Source: Opisthocomus hoazin
Lineage: Eukaryota; Chordata; Aves; Opisthocomiformes; Opisthocomidae
Assembly: GCF_030867145.1 (NCBI RefSeq)
Contig: NC_134414.1
Location: 77,676,504 to 77,740,503, forward strand
DNA length: 64,000 bases
Direction of reading: 5' to 3'
Part shown: positions 48,001 through 59,063 of the stretch, piece by piece
Layout: each line of letters begins with the position of its first letter
Numbering within the stretch: the stretch's first letter is position 1
The notes under the pieces: model-generated
The model's input: the letters and a program-made list of their open reading frames with translations, nothing else
Told to the model about the DNA's origin: nothing
Databases searched by the model: none
Program-made: the position numbers and the translations under genes

Positions 48001-48368
48001 ATGTGAATAAAGCACCAGTTGAACATAAAGTCCATGTTAGATGAAAACAGGCACTGGACAAAAGACACAGTTTTGAAGCAGAACCTGTTTAAAATGAGGT
48101 GACTGAATGCTTTTCCAGTTGCAGCAGCCACACAGTAGAAGCTGGGTTACTTCCAGTCCCAGCACGTGGCTCTCTTCTAACAAACTGACTCGTGAGCTGA
48201 AGCTGTCATTGTTTCATGAGGCCGAAACACTGAAGCTCGGAAATCTTGCTTGTAATTACAGGCTGGGAAACCAGACAAGGCAAAGCAAGCACTATAGCTA
48301 GTGTAAAACATCACTTCGGGTGAAACAGTTTCAGTGAAAGACAGCTTTTTACCCCATGGAGGTAAAAA
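40766..48368. other. Region downstream of the CpG island, no assigned gene
   Basis: This is mostly unique sequence, GC-richer at 42000-43650. It contains a run of 26 G (42036-42061). Two short protein-like segments at 47246-47429 and 47803-48005 are discussed as findings. No known protein was recognised on either strand, and no tRNA or rRNA was seen. Confidence 0.5.
42036..42061 (+). repeat. Poly-G homopolymer (26 G)
   Basis: This is an uninterrupted run of 26 G on the plus strand. Such runs form quadruplexes and are error-prone in sequencing, so the true length is uncertain. It creates false poly-Gly and poly-Pro frames. Confidence 0.95.
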
Positions 48369-48608
48369 TCACAGAATGGTAGGGGTTGGAAGGGACCTCT
48401 GTGGGTCATCTAGTCCAACCCTCCTGCCGAAGCAGGGTCACCTACAGCAGGCTGCACAGGACCGCGTCCAGGCGGGTCTTGAATATCTCCAGAGAAGGAG
48501 ACTCCACAACCTCCCTGGGCAGCCTGTTCCAGTGCTCCATCACCCTCAGAGTGAAGAAGTTCTTCCTCATGTTCAGACGGAACTTCCTCTGCTTTAGTTT
48601 GTGCCCAT
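48369..48608 (-). mobile_element. CR1 LINE fragment (3' end)
   Basis: This is nearly the same sequence as the fragment at 8080-8332, from tcacagaatggtagggg to gtttgtgccca. It is reverse-oriented and 5'-truncated at almost the same place. Confidence 0.95.
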
Positions 48609-48965
48609 AAACACTTGTGCAGTCTTAATTTTGTCATTCAGTCGGGCAGACAGTTCATGGTCAGCTAGAGTCCAGTGGACAACTTCAGTTTGATCTGTGA
48701 TGCTCCAGTGTTGAGAATCTGCTGTTTGCTCACATTCTGCATCCCTGTGTCAGCCTAGAGTTTTCCCCAGTTTAGTATATCTCTCACAGGGCAGTGGCCG
48801 AGCTACAGTATGCACCAGTGCTGACAGAGCTGTGGCCAGGGCTGGGCCCAGACCTGTTTACTGGTATGGAGGCTCGTTCCAAGTGTCTGTATCTGCGAAA
48901 TAAACACTAACTGTCCTTTCACTGGAACTTTACATCCTGTTATGGCCTTATACTTAACCAAAATC
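48609..48965. other. Spacer between two CR1 copies
   Basis: This is about 360 bp of unique sequence between two CR1 fragments of the same orientation. Nothing was recognised in it. Confidence 0.7.
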
Positions 48966-49446
48966 ATGGAATCACAGAATGCTTTGGATTGGAAGGGACC
49001 TTTAGAGGTCATCTAGCCCAACCCCCCTTCAGTGAGCAGGGACACCTTCCACTAGACCAGGCTGCTCAGAGCCCCGTCCAGCCTGGCCTCAAATGTTTCC
49101 AGGGATGGGGCCTCCACTACCTCTCTGGGCAACCTGTGCCAGCGTTTCCCCACCCTCACTGTGAAAAATTTCTTCTTTACATTTAGTCTTAATCTATCCT
49201 CTTTCAGTTTAAAGCCACTACCCTTTGCCCTATCACTACAGGCCCTGCTAAAAAAGTCCCTCTCCAGCTTTCTTGCAGGCAGCCCCTTCAGGTACTGAAA
49301 GGCCATAATAAGGTCTCCCCGCAGCCTTCTCTTCTCCAGGCTGAACAGCCCCAGCTCTCTCAGCCTTTCCACACAGGAGAGGTGCTCCGGCCCTCGGATC
49401 ATCTTTATGGCCTTCTCTGGACCCGCTCCAACAGGTCTGTGTCTTT
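48966..49446 (-). mobile_element. CR1 LINE fragment (3' end with ORF2 remnant)
   Basis: It begins with aatcacagaatgctttgg and the typical CR1 3' end, then continues into the 3' part of ORF2. The minus strand encodes GPEKAIKMIRGPEHLSCVER and [16 protein letters not shown], characteristic of the CR1 ORF2 C-terminus. It is 5'-truncated at about 49446. The ORF2 tail is still open here, but the enzyme is mostly missing. Confidence 0.95.
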
Positions 49447-50899
49447 CCTGTGCATGTTCTTTAATGCCTTTCAAGAGCTTTTTGAAATAGAGTTTGTGAT
49501 AATGAAACTGATTTCACATGTTAGGGCCATACTTACCTACTTCAGGCTTTCTGATTTTAAAAACAGGCCAGAAACTTTTCAGGCTTTTAAATTCTATTGG
49601 TTAGAGTTGGCAGAATATAACTGCGTTTTTGGAGCACCAAAATAATTACCAGAATTAACAGTAATTATTTCTCTTCCTTGCTGGGAACTTTGTATTCCCA
49701 GTAGCTTCCAGGTCTGGAAGAGAAGAGCTGACTTATGGTAGTTTGGCCCTGATGCTACTCTGAAGAAATGTTTTAAATTATCAGAAGAGCTCTCTGGGTT
49801 CCAGGACAGCCTGTCTTCTGAGGGCTTTATGCTGTTTTCTCCTCTGGTCTCTTTACTTCAGATGGAACTTCCCTTGTGCACTGAGCTCCCGTCCTGTTCA
49901 TTCTGCTATTGAAAACACAGTCCGCCCTTGCTTCTGAGCTTTTGACCTTACTTCTCCCCATGGTCTTTTATCTTAAGCTGACTTTCCAGCAGGCTGCAAC
50001 ATTTTCAACCCTAACTATATTTTTATGTAAGACTTTACGTGGGCTTTGACTCATATTTTTACCTCAACATAAGATGAGGTAGTCTATTCTTCTGTGATGT
50101 CTATGGAAGCTTCTGGCTCATCACTTCCCCCCCCCAGTTTTCACTAGTTTTAAAAGAGTTTTTCAATGCATGTAAAGAGTGACTATACCATAAAAGCTGG
50201 CAAGTAGACATTTTTGGTGAAAACCCCCTAAATTATGTGTGTTGCCTTGTCTTCTTCAAAGGGAAATGTTTTTAAAGCAGAAAGCATAAAAGTTTTAACT
50301 AAAATACAGAGTTCTTACTCTTTTAAAGGGTGGATTCTGATAAAAATCTGCTGCTGTAAATTTTAAGCAGTGCCACTGAGTGAGAAGTAAATTTGTGTCA
50401 CTAGTATCTTAATGCTTGCTTGTAATAGAAGGGTTCATTTTTACCTGGCTTCAGCTCAGATGAATGCATGTAGTCACTGGGGCTTGTGTTACTGTTAATG
50501 AAGAGAAATACGCACCTTAAAGGGACAGATAAATCATATCTAAAAATAGCAAAGGTCTTGTTCAGACCTATACAGGAACAGTGTTGCAAAGGTAGGGGTG
50601 TAGCATAAACAGCGGCAGCTGCTGCCATGCCCGATACTTGGAAACGGTGTAGACATTTTTCCAGCATTTTGCTATCCAGCGGATTTTCAAGCCGGTGGCA
50701 CTGTGTAACCCTGAACACAATTTCTAACTCTCTGCTGCTATACAAACCCACGCTGCTGAGGAGCCAGGCTCCATCTGCAGTGAAGCTTCTGTTAACAGAG
50801 GCCCAATGTGCAACAGATTTTGGCCTGAAGGCTACCACTGCCATGTGGATTCATGCACACACAAGTTTAGAAAATACCAGAACAGAATTGCAGCAGACA
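49447..50899. other. Intergenic region before the TMEM131 3' end
   Basis: This is unique AT-rich sequence. The minus-strand open frame at 50401-50844 shows no family resemblance. No RNA gene was recognised. Confidence 0.65.
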
Positions 50900-51656
50900 G
50901 ATCTTGAAAAAAGCAGTATTTATTTTAAAGTACAACCCAAAGTTGTATCCGTAAGAAATGCACAAGGTATCTTGTTTCTTCCACAAGTCTTGGCTGTGTG
51001 CATTTCAGTTCAACTTAAAAATGCATTCAGGTTTACAAATGTACAAACAGCACAGAAAGTGTATTACAGTCTCAACAGAATGCTCTTACATTCAGCCATT
51101 TTGCTCTTAAGGTTTTGTGTTGGTTCTGTTGTTTTTTTTGTTGATTTTTTTTTTCTTTTTTACATTCTTAGAACCTGTGTTAACAAAGACGGTCTTATTT
51201 TAAAAAAATACTCTGCATTTTAGCACAAAGTGCCTTTTGATTTTAAATTAGAACTCAGAGGATAATACTGGAAAAATTTTAAAAACCCAAACCGGTACTT
51301 TTCATAAAAGTATTGCATGCCAGGACTGTTTTATAGTTCAAATTGTTTTCTAAATAAAGATGGCAGATGGTAAAATATGAAACCAGTGAAATTGTTCAGA
51401 TTTACAGGCTTCAGCTGTAGTTAGGATTTGTGACCACACCCAGACTTTTCCAAGCTTATCTGCAATCTCACACTACCGTATCGCAGGACAGACTTTAAAA
51501 AGGAGCAAGTGATGAAAGCATGACGGGCAGGGCAGGAGGAGGGGGGGGGTGGGGTGGGAAGCAATGACCAGCAAGAGCCTGAAAATGATGTTTCAAAAAT
51601 TTGCATTCAGAATTGTGTTATGACCTGGATAAGAGTTCTTTTCCTTTTGCCTAACT
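50900..51656 (-). other. TMEM131 3'UTR
   Basis: This is the untranslated region after the TMEM131 stop, read right to left. The first clear minus-strand AATAAA is at 50919-50924, giving a UTR of about 750 nt. Plus-strand open frames here (for example 50627-51223) are antisense to the UTR and AT-rich, so they are not counted as genes. Confidence 0.65.
50919..50924 (-). terminator. Polyadenylation signal AATAAA (TMEM131)
   Basis: Plus-strand tttatt within cagtatttattttaaag reads AATAAA on the minus strand, about 735 nt after the stop codon. Confidence 0.6.
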
Positions 51657-51953
51657 TCAGTTTTCGTGAGGATAGTGTGAATTGGACCAAGGATCTGAAC
51701 TTCTTCTTCCAATTGTTGGGCTCCAAATTCTCCAAGGATTGTAGGTCTGTCCCATGTCTTCAGCAGGATTGGCAACGGTGGCAGCAGCGGGTGGAGGAGG
51801 AGCAGCGGAGGAGTTTTCACTACCCATGAGATCAATGCCTGACAACGCGTTCGCTGGAGTGGTGAAGGGAAGGCCGCTGTTGAGATTACTTGACCAAATG
51901 GAATTGCTGAATGGAGTGGTGGACCACAGGCCACTTGGGTTGCCAAGGATCGA
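51657..51953 (-). CDS. TMEM131: TMEM131 last coding exon
   Basis: This exon has 98 codons plus TGA, phase 0. The acceptor is tctcctgcag (minus strand). It encodes SILGNPSGLWSTTPFSNSIW, GLPFTTPANALSGIDLMGS, a Pro/Ala-rich insert (SSAAPPPPPAAATVANPAED), and the conserved end YNPWRIWSPTIGRRSSDPWS followed by NSHYPHEN. The Pro/Ala insert appears somewhat richer than in human as I remember it. The Trp-Ser motifs recur through this tail. Confidence 0.95.
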   Translation of the reverse strand, partial: SILGNPSGLWSTTPFSNSIWSSNLNSGLPFTTPANALSGIDLMGSENSSAAPPPPAAATVANPAEDMGQTYNPWRIWSPTIGRRSSDPWSNSHYPHEN

Positions 51954-54900
51954 CTGCAGGAGACACAGAGCCAGGTAAGCAGCAGTTTGGTAACCTCTAT
52001 TTTCACCTTGTTTATAGCCCCCCTGAAAGGAAAGTATCTAAGAAGCACAAGCCTGCTGTGAAGCCCCTTCTGTCTTCACTGCAACATGGAGTTTTGAACT
52101 CCCTTTACTAGAGCTTGCCCAGAGGAACCATATTAATAATGGGTCACCGAATGTGTCCGACAACTGAATGGGCTGCAGAGTGCAATTACATTACAGGCTT
52201 TTAAACTCTTTGTATTTGACATTATACAGCCCCCTACCATTACTAATTTAAGCACTACTGGTATTCAAGCGTTAAACGCACAAGGGCCAAAAAGCTCAAG
52301 CTTAATTAAACTAGTTAGAATGAGGTAGATAAACACGGTTCAAGTCTCAAAAAAACAACAAAATTCAAGTTGCAATGGAACATAGCAGCGAAGTCTATTC
52401 CTTGACCCTTTTTTGGCTGTTTGCAAACTTATCTCCTTGTCTTCAGACGTATCTGTTATAAATTGTACATTTTGGATGAACCTACCTGTGTTCAGTCCCA
52501 CTGTACCTCCCTATACTCCCAGTATATACTTATTTCCCCATCCAAAATTTCTCCAGATGGAGGGAGAGGGGACTGGAAAACTGGCCATTTGTCATGGAGC
52601 TCCAGTCAGTCTGTCCTGGCTCAAGACATCTGGAAGTCTCTGACAAATGGTCATGGAGCAGATGCAGGTGTGCTGCAACACCTGTCACAAGTGCATTTGG
52701 GATGCACAGGACAGGTACAGCAAGCCCAGAGAACACATGCAGAAATGAACAAGGCCCAACTTTTGTCATCTGTTTTATTAAAGCCCAAACAGTAGCAAGC
52801 AACAATCCGAGGAATCTAACCCATGGTGTGGTGAAAAATGATAGCTGGAAGCAGCCAAAGACGGAGATGAGAAAGGTTAGCTGAACTTTCATGCTAATAT
52901 TAGCAACAGGACCTGCTACATGTAGGCTTAATGCACTACATACCTCAGTGCTAGACTTAACGTACATATGCTGTAAATTCAATTTGCAAATATACAGTAA
53001 ACTTGATACATCCAAAAGGCAGTGGACTTGCTGAGTATGTGCTGTAAGGTACAGAGATCCTTATGTGTATCCTTATTTACTGGGTGGACATGGGGCCTCC
53101 CTTCCCAAGATCTCAGCCCTCAGATAACGCACACTAAAGGTTAACCAATATCAGTGTACTCTGCATCTGATGATTAAAATAAAAATCCCCTCGGAAAAGC
53201 AAACAAAGTAAACTGAAAATGCCATCCTTTCAGGTTTTTATTTTCTCCCCTGGAATGACGAAGATGTGCTCAGTCTAATCATACCTGAAATCGTTTGGAC
53301 ACTAACACATTACCAAATGAGGGCTGGACAGGAGTTTTGAGTGCACGCAGGGGTTACCTGGGCCAACATCATTAGGACTCTGTCACTGAGAAGTTGAGCC
53401 AAACTAGGGTCACAGTTTATTGCTGTTATGTAACTAAATGGTTATATTTAAGCTATATAAGCATTAGACTACTAAGTCTACAGCAGGAAACAACTCATTC
53501 TGCTGCTCAGACACCAACCCTAACACACAAAGTCCACTCTATTTCCTCCTGTGGGCAAGAGCCACGAACTGTTCCTACGTGTCCCAAAAGCCTTTGGGAG
53601 GGCCTGACAGAAAGGCAATTGCTGATAAAAGTAGAAACAGCCAGGAAAGGAGCGGCAGAGAAGAGTACCTCAGAGTAGACTGCTACTCCCTTTCAAGGCT
53701 GGTGGAGTGAGGTACAAAGTGGCTGTCGGGCAGAACTGCACGCAGGGAAATGGAGGGAGGAGGAGTAAGGGACTGTGGTTAGAGACACTTGGGAAGAAGT
53801 GCCAGCAATGCAGCAAGGCTTGAGGGGACACGGGACCCAGAAGTCAGATGCTACTTAGTACAGAAGCAAAGAGTTACGCATAAAATGGGAAAGCAAGAGG
53901 TGTAAGGAAGGAGAATGATCAAAATCAACCCCTTGGAAACCTTCCTAGGCAAGAGGGTACCACAGAAGCCACTATGTAAGTGCTGTTTGTGAGAATGGCT
54001 CTGGCTCTTGTGCCAGAAGGGAGAAAAGAACACAGCCCTGGCCTGGTACCTGCTCTCTTATCTGGCACCTGGAGCAAGGAGGTTCAGTGGCAGGAACAGC
54101 CAAGTTTGCCTGTTCTGGCTCACCATAAGCACTTGAAAAAAATCACTGTCATTAAAAAGGCTTCAAACATTTCAGTCTGTTTGCTGCTTCTTGTTTATTA
54201 AGCGATCTCCTTGAATAAGCTCTTAAAATGTTCCCCCTCCCCCTTCACAATCAAAGTATTTAAAGGGAGAGACTGACAGTTCTTCCATACCATTTGTCTG
54301 GCTTCCGTCTTGATGCTTCCTGAAGCACACTTAGGGGTGTTTTTCAGAAGTGGCCAGGAAATAGGTTAGGAGCTAGAGAGACTGTTCTGGTTGTCCTGAA
54401 TCCCCCCAACCAAATGTTGAGAAATCTGCCCTCCGTGTGACAAAAAAGCAAAAATCTCTCCTCACACAGTTTCAGTGAGGTTACAGCTACAGCTGTAACC
54501 GCATTACAAGGGTAGGATCAGCAAGTGTGTGTCTGTAAGAAGCTGTGTGACCTTCTTCGGCTTCCCCTACCCCCTGCCTTCCCCTACTCCATTTGAACTG
54601 CTACCAGGTGAAGTAAACACTGCTTCTTACTACAAAAACATTTTCAGAAGACAAGATGAAGAACGATTTCAGCTGGCACTAAAGACAGCTGTTGTGGTGT
54701 AAGTTTTACTCTGACAGACAGCGAGGCACAAGGATGAGAGAGCACTGCCACAATCTGTGTAAAAGTGTTTTTTTCTTCTTCTTTAGCTATATGTGAGATT
54801 GCCATAAAAATCAGTAGTCAGTTTAAAGGCTTCACCTTATGCTCAGTCCTTTAGTGTTTCTTCTAAGCTGAAATACATTTGAGGTCTTTCAGGTAAGGTG

Positions 54901-55374
54901 TTTTTTTTGTTTTTTTGACCTTTTGTTAATTTACAAGTAGGTGCAACACTGGATTCAGGAAGCAGAATCAAAGTCTGATTTTTGCAACTTTGCAACTGTC
55001 CATCAAACTGGAAGTGACAGAGGCAGTGTCTAGCCATGGCACAGGAGCAGAATGGCTCTTTCCACAATCCTGAAGCACATGGGAACGGACCACACTTTTG
55101 TAAGTGCTACAAGATGCTCTGGTGAGAAGTATTTTTTATGTGAAGCGATTTACATGGATTCATCATCCACAAGTGAGCAGACTAATCACTTCTGTCCAAC
55201 AGCCACGTCAACTTAACTACACAGCATGATGGATACGCATAGCTTCCCTTCTCTTTTTTTTTGTCAGTTGATTTTTTTCATCCAAATTTAAAAATCCTCT
55301 AAATGAAATTAGATGAGAGAGGCAGAACAGGTTGGTCACAGTAATAAAACATTGTATTTGGACTGCATACTTAC
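51954..55374 (-). other. TMEM131 intron
   Basis: This is a 3.4-kb intron. Unique sequence predominates, and no transposon, RNA gene or extra exon was recognised. Confidence 0.8.
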
Positions 55375-55538
55375 TGCATTTGTGTGAGTCGGGGAACTCG
55401 AGCTTGTTGGCCAGGAGGGTACAGAATCTGTAGCTGAAGGATCCCAGATGGATGATGGAACATGATTGAATTCACTCCAGTTTCTCTGAACATCCTGCCC
55501 ATAAGCAGATCGAGCTAAACCAAGTTTGCTAAAAACCT
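55375..55538 (-). CDS. TMEM131: TMEM131 exon
   Basis: This 164-nt exon has AG completing Glu and then 54 codons ending in GCA before the donor gtaagt. The acceptor is ttatttttag. It encodes VFSKLGLARSAYGQDVQRNW, SEFNHVPSSIWDPSATDS and VPSWPTSSSSPTHTNA. It aligns with the VFSKLGLSRS region I remember in human TMEM131. Confidence 0.94.
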
Positions 55539-57185
55539 CTAAAAATAAAATGAAATAAAACTGAGTAAATTACTCTTCCTCTTTTTCCAGAGTCACAGCA
55601 GACTAGTACTCTTCACAGTTATTTCCCTTATTTTTCTAGCAGGTCCTGCTGCAGTGCAAGAACTCGGATTAAAAAACGTAAGACAGTAGCGAGAGCCCTG
55701 GCAGTTCCTCCCACCACGTCAGCTGCAGGTGGAGTGAGCGACCGGGCTGAAGGAGCCTCTCGTAACCGCAGCACTCCTTGCCTTGTGGCCCTCCCTTCCC
55801 AGGTAACTCCCTGTACCGGTGGCGGCGCTGGCTGTGCCCCAGCCCAGACCCCCTCTCTGCTGCGAGGAGGGGAGGGCAGCACCAGTGCTCGTGGTTCGCC
55901 CAGTCCCCGCACACAGAACTCATCTTGGGCATCTTACTGCCGTCCCTCAAAGCCTGGTGCCAAGTGTCACCAATAAAGATGAAAGAACCCCACAGCAGCA
56001 GCTGCTGTTGACTGCAGACCTCCGGTATTTTTCAGCAGACATACAAGTTTTTCAGTAGACAGTATTTTTTCAGTAGACACACAATCCATTTTGCAAATGC
56101 CACATACCAAGTTTGCTTTGATTATCATCTTTTGCAGACACCTTAAAACAATACCGTGCATCGCCAAACATGGTACACCAACCTGCTGTAAGCACACCGA
56201 GCATCCGCGCCCTACAATACAGCCTGCCAGCATCAAGGCCCAGCTCAGCAGTCACTTATGCAAAGTGATTCTACATATTTAAATACGGGAATTAGTGGCT
56301 GCTTTTAGTATGCATCAGTTCGTCACGCAGCCATACGAACGCTAGAAGAGAGCGGCACGAGAGATGGGCCACTGCCTCGTCTACAGAGCAGTGGTTTTAT
56401 GCAGGCGTAAAGCGTTCAGGAAACCACAGGCCCAGTGGCACACTTTGGAGACCTACAGTAAAGCTTTGGGGGGAGGGACGGAGGGGAGGAAGACTAAGGA
56501 AAAAACCAAATATCAAGAAATTTTACCGAAACTGAGAAACTTCAAAAACAACTACTTCCAGCCCAACAACCACTCTGAGAGTTTCCGCTAACTCTCTCTG
56601 GGCTGCAACACAGAACACTACCAAATTTTTAACACGCTTTCCTCTGTAGTCACTCTTTTGGGGGCAGGGATGGTGTCCTGGGTTTGGCCAGGACAGGGTT
56701 AATTTTCACCAGACTCCAGGAAGGGGCACAGCCGGGGGGTGGGGGCTGACCCCACCTGGCCAAACAGAGCCCGGTATTCCATACCATGTGCCGTCACGCT
56801 GGGTTCCGGTGGGGGGGGGCGGCGCGGCGGGAAGGCACTCGCGGTTTGGGCGGGCGCAGCGCCGGTCCTGTTTCGGGAGAGCGGCTGTTGTACGGTTCGT
56901 GGTTGTGTTTTCACCTTATTTGTATCGTTGTTGTTCCTGTTTTCCCTCTGTTTGCTGTTCTGTTAAACTGCCCTTATCCCGACCCACCGGTTTCTGCCTC
57001 TTTCTTTCCATTCTCCTCCGCACGCCGGCGGGGGGAGGGGCGGCCGCGTGGCACTTTTGTTGCCGGCGGCAGCCGAAACCAAAACAGATGGGAACAGTGC
57101 CTGAGCTTAGACCAGTGGAATGGAGACACACCATTTCTTTACTGGTATTTGAATATGGAGAATATTTGAAAACAAAAAAACTCAC
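55539..57185 (-). other. TMEM131 intron carrying a solo LTR
   Basis: This is a 1.65-kb intron. It holds a 413-bp LTR (56674-57086) only about 100 bp from the upstream exon, and a GC-richer part at 55690-55970 where nothing was recognised. Confidence 0.85.
56674..57086 (+). mobile_element. Solo LTR of an avian endogenous retrovirus
   Basis: It begins tgtcctgggtttggcc and ends aaaccaaaaca, with TG...CA termini. It is flanked by a perfect 5-bp duplication, gatgg (56669-56673 and 57087-57091). Internal landmarks match a common avian LTR family as I remember it: gttaattttcaccag, tattccataccatgtg and aaactgcccttatcccgacc. The intact ends and duplication show insertion followed by recombination to a solo LTR. 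No viral genes remain. A 5-bp duplication is more usual for ERVL-type than for ERVK-type elements. It is antisense to TMEM131. Confidence 0.92.
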
Positions 57186-57283
57186 CTCCAGTTAAGTTAA
57201 AAGAATGTCCAAATGCAGAGAATGAATTGATAGGCGTGAAGTCAGGACTGCTGGGATTGCTGATGGGACTCCACAAACCCGAA
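57186..57283 (-). CDS. TMEM131: TMEM131 exon
   Basis: This 98-nt exon has one base completing Ser, 32 codons and the first base of Glu. The acceptor is ataatacttag and the donor gtgagt. It encodes SGLWSPISNPSSPDFTPINS and FSAFGHSFNLTG, matching the conserved tail of TMEM131. A solo LTR lies about 100 bp past the donor. Confidence 0.95.
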
Positions 57284-58415
57284 CTAAGTATTATGAAGTA
57301 ACGGGAAAGCAATACACAGCTCATTAGCACAGTAGCAGCAACAATCCTGACCTACTAAACTATATATAAATATATACATACAAATGTAAGTGTGTACACA
57401 TACATTTATACATATGTATATATAATATGTATACAATGATGATCAAGAGTTAGGAAACTAGCTTATTTTTGTTTTAACAAAAGATTTCAATGAAATACCA
57501 TTTTCCCCATGTTTACATCCACCTTGGGGTGACGCTGCTCTAGATACAATGCTCTTTAATCTGTAGACTGAGCTCCAACACAAACCTGAGTAGCTCTTTG
57601 GCTGAGTTTTTCAGAACATGTATAGGGTCCAAGCCATAGCGCAGGTTTTTGACAAGCGGATAAAATTCAGAGCCACTCAGAAGGGATACAAATATTCATA
57701 CTGTAGCTTGCCGGCAAGCTTCTTGAAAATGCAGATGAGTTAACTGGAACCAGTGATCAACATTTACAAAAACAAACCAAAACCCCACCCACAAACTTTG
57801 CTCAGAAAAGCAATTCCTTTGCGTATAGAAACTTGAATTCAAGTCTGTTTCCTCTTCCAGAAAGGTTACCAGACACTCACTGCTTCTGACAACCAAGACA
57901 GATGTGCACTGCCAGAACACATCAGCAAAGACAGCGTGCTTCGGAAAACATGACCAAGTGCAGCTGCATTCCAGTCCTCCTCATAACGCAAAGCCTGGCA
58001 ATGGTTCTGGTCTCCGTGTTAAAACTGGGAGCGAAAGATACTGCTGTACAGCAAGACATTCTGCCTGCAAACTAGTTCAAGTGACCTTGGTTCACACTCC
58101 TCAATACTGAAAGAGCCAAGCTTATTTCTCATTGTTTGGGTGCCTGGGGAACACAACATTGTTGAGTTACTGAGAACGAGGAGGGGAAGAAGTCACCATC
58201 ACACCCAGAGCGTCCTTCTCTCTACTTTAAGTCACTTGGACGTTCTAAAAAAAAATTTTTTTTGGAAGGTGAGAGATGCTGTGCCCAGGCTTTAAAAAAC
58301 AGTTTAAAAAAAAGGAACCAGACTGAATTCTGTCACTACCTTCAAAATGCCATTAACAGCTTACAATACGCTTTTCTAGGGGCCTAGATGTTTGCCTAGA
58401 GAATATAAGAATTAC
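57284..58415 (-). other. TMEM131 intron
   Basis: This is a 1.13-kb intron. An AT-rich simple repeat of TATA/TACA units lies at about 57361-57436. Nothing else was recognised. Confidence 0.85.
57361..57436. repeat. AT-rich simple repeat
   Basis: This is an imperfect alternation of atatat, tacata and gtgtac units over about 75 bp, partly palindromic (catatgtatatataatatg). It is a degenerate microsatellite. Confidence 0.8.
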
Positions 58416-58512
58416 CTGTCAGAGCCATCACTGTCAACAACTGTGTGGGAAATGTTGGTATTGCTGGAAACATCTGTCTTGCTTGGAGAAACCTTTGGTA
58501 AACCACTGCCAC
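58416..58512 (-). CDS. TMEM131: TMEM131 exon
   Basis: This 97-nt exon has GT completing Gly, 31 codons and AG of Ser. The acceptor is ttttcttgcag and the donor gtaatt. It encodes GSGLPKVSPSKTDVSSNTNI and SHTVVDSDGSD, matching the KVSSNKTG...SHAPVDSDGSD region I remember from human TMEM131. The N-terminal part is diverged and the end conserved. Confidence 0.9.
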
Positions 58513-58619
58513 CTGCAAGAAAAAAAAAAAGATCTGAAATGAGTAAAATAAAAAAAAAAATTAACAGAATATTTGGGAAATATTCAGGAATATTTAGAAC
58601 TCCAGACTGGTTCTCGTAC

Positions 58620-58741
58620 CTGGGCTCTTGTCATAACCTGCAGCTACAGCAGCGAAAGTGGGGTTACCATTCCTGCCTGGAAGAGAAGCTGCCTTTGCCA
58701 GTTTATGTTTGGTACCGTTAGGCTGCTTGCTTTTCGTTTCA
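58620..58741 (-). CDS. TMEM131: TMEM131 exon
   Basis: This 122-nt exon has one base completing Ile, 40 codons and the first base of Gly. The acceptor is an A-poor, T-rich tract (plus-strand A run at 58747-58766) ending ttcttcaag, and the donor is gtacga. It encodes ETKSKQPNGTKHKLAKAASL and PGRNGNPTFAAVAAGYDKSP. The GNPTFAAV...GYDKSP stretch is conserved. The basic Lys-rich start fits a cytoplasmic tail. Confidence 0.92.
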
Positions 58742-59063
58742 CTTGAAGAAAAAAAAAAAAAAAAAGGTAAGGTTTTGGACTTCAGCAGTTTGATTAAAAA
58801 AAGCAGCAATTTAAGCTGGCATTCATGAAAATGTTAACAATAGCTCAACAGTTTATATAACTGCACATTTTCCCAATCTACCAAGTCGTAAGAAACCCCA
58901 GGAAAATACAAATAGCATGGTAAGACATGCACAGCGATATCTGCAAGAAAGCCGTTTCCATGGGGAGAGGAAGTGGCTCTGAGAAAAGAGACGCGTGAAG
59001 CACACGGCTTCCACGAGCGCTCCGTGCTTGTGCAGTCGGTCGGAGGGGCAGATCTGGACTCAC
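58742..59063 (-). other. TMEM131 intron (short)
   Basis: This is a 322-bp intron with a long T tract on the transcribed strand just before the downstream acceptor. Nothing else was seen. Confidence 0.85.

Noticed and set aside
37366..50899. COA5 or UNC50 exons, expected from mammalian gene order
   Set aside because: I looked for their characteristic protein stretches on both strands and saw none.
50401..51223. Long open frames on both strands (147 and 198 codons)
   Set aside because: They overlap the TMEM131 3'UTR and flank, with no recognisable motifs. The plus-strand frame is antisense to the UTR.
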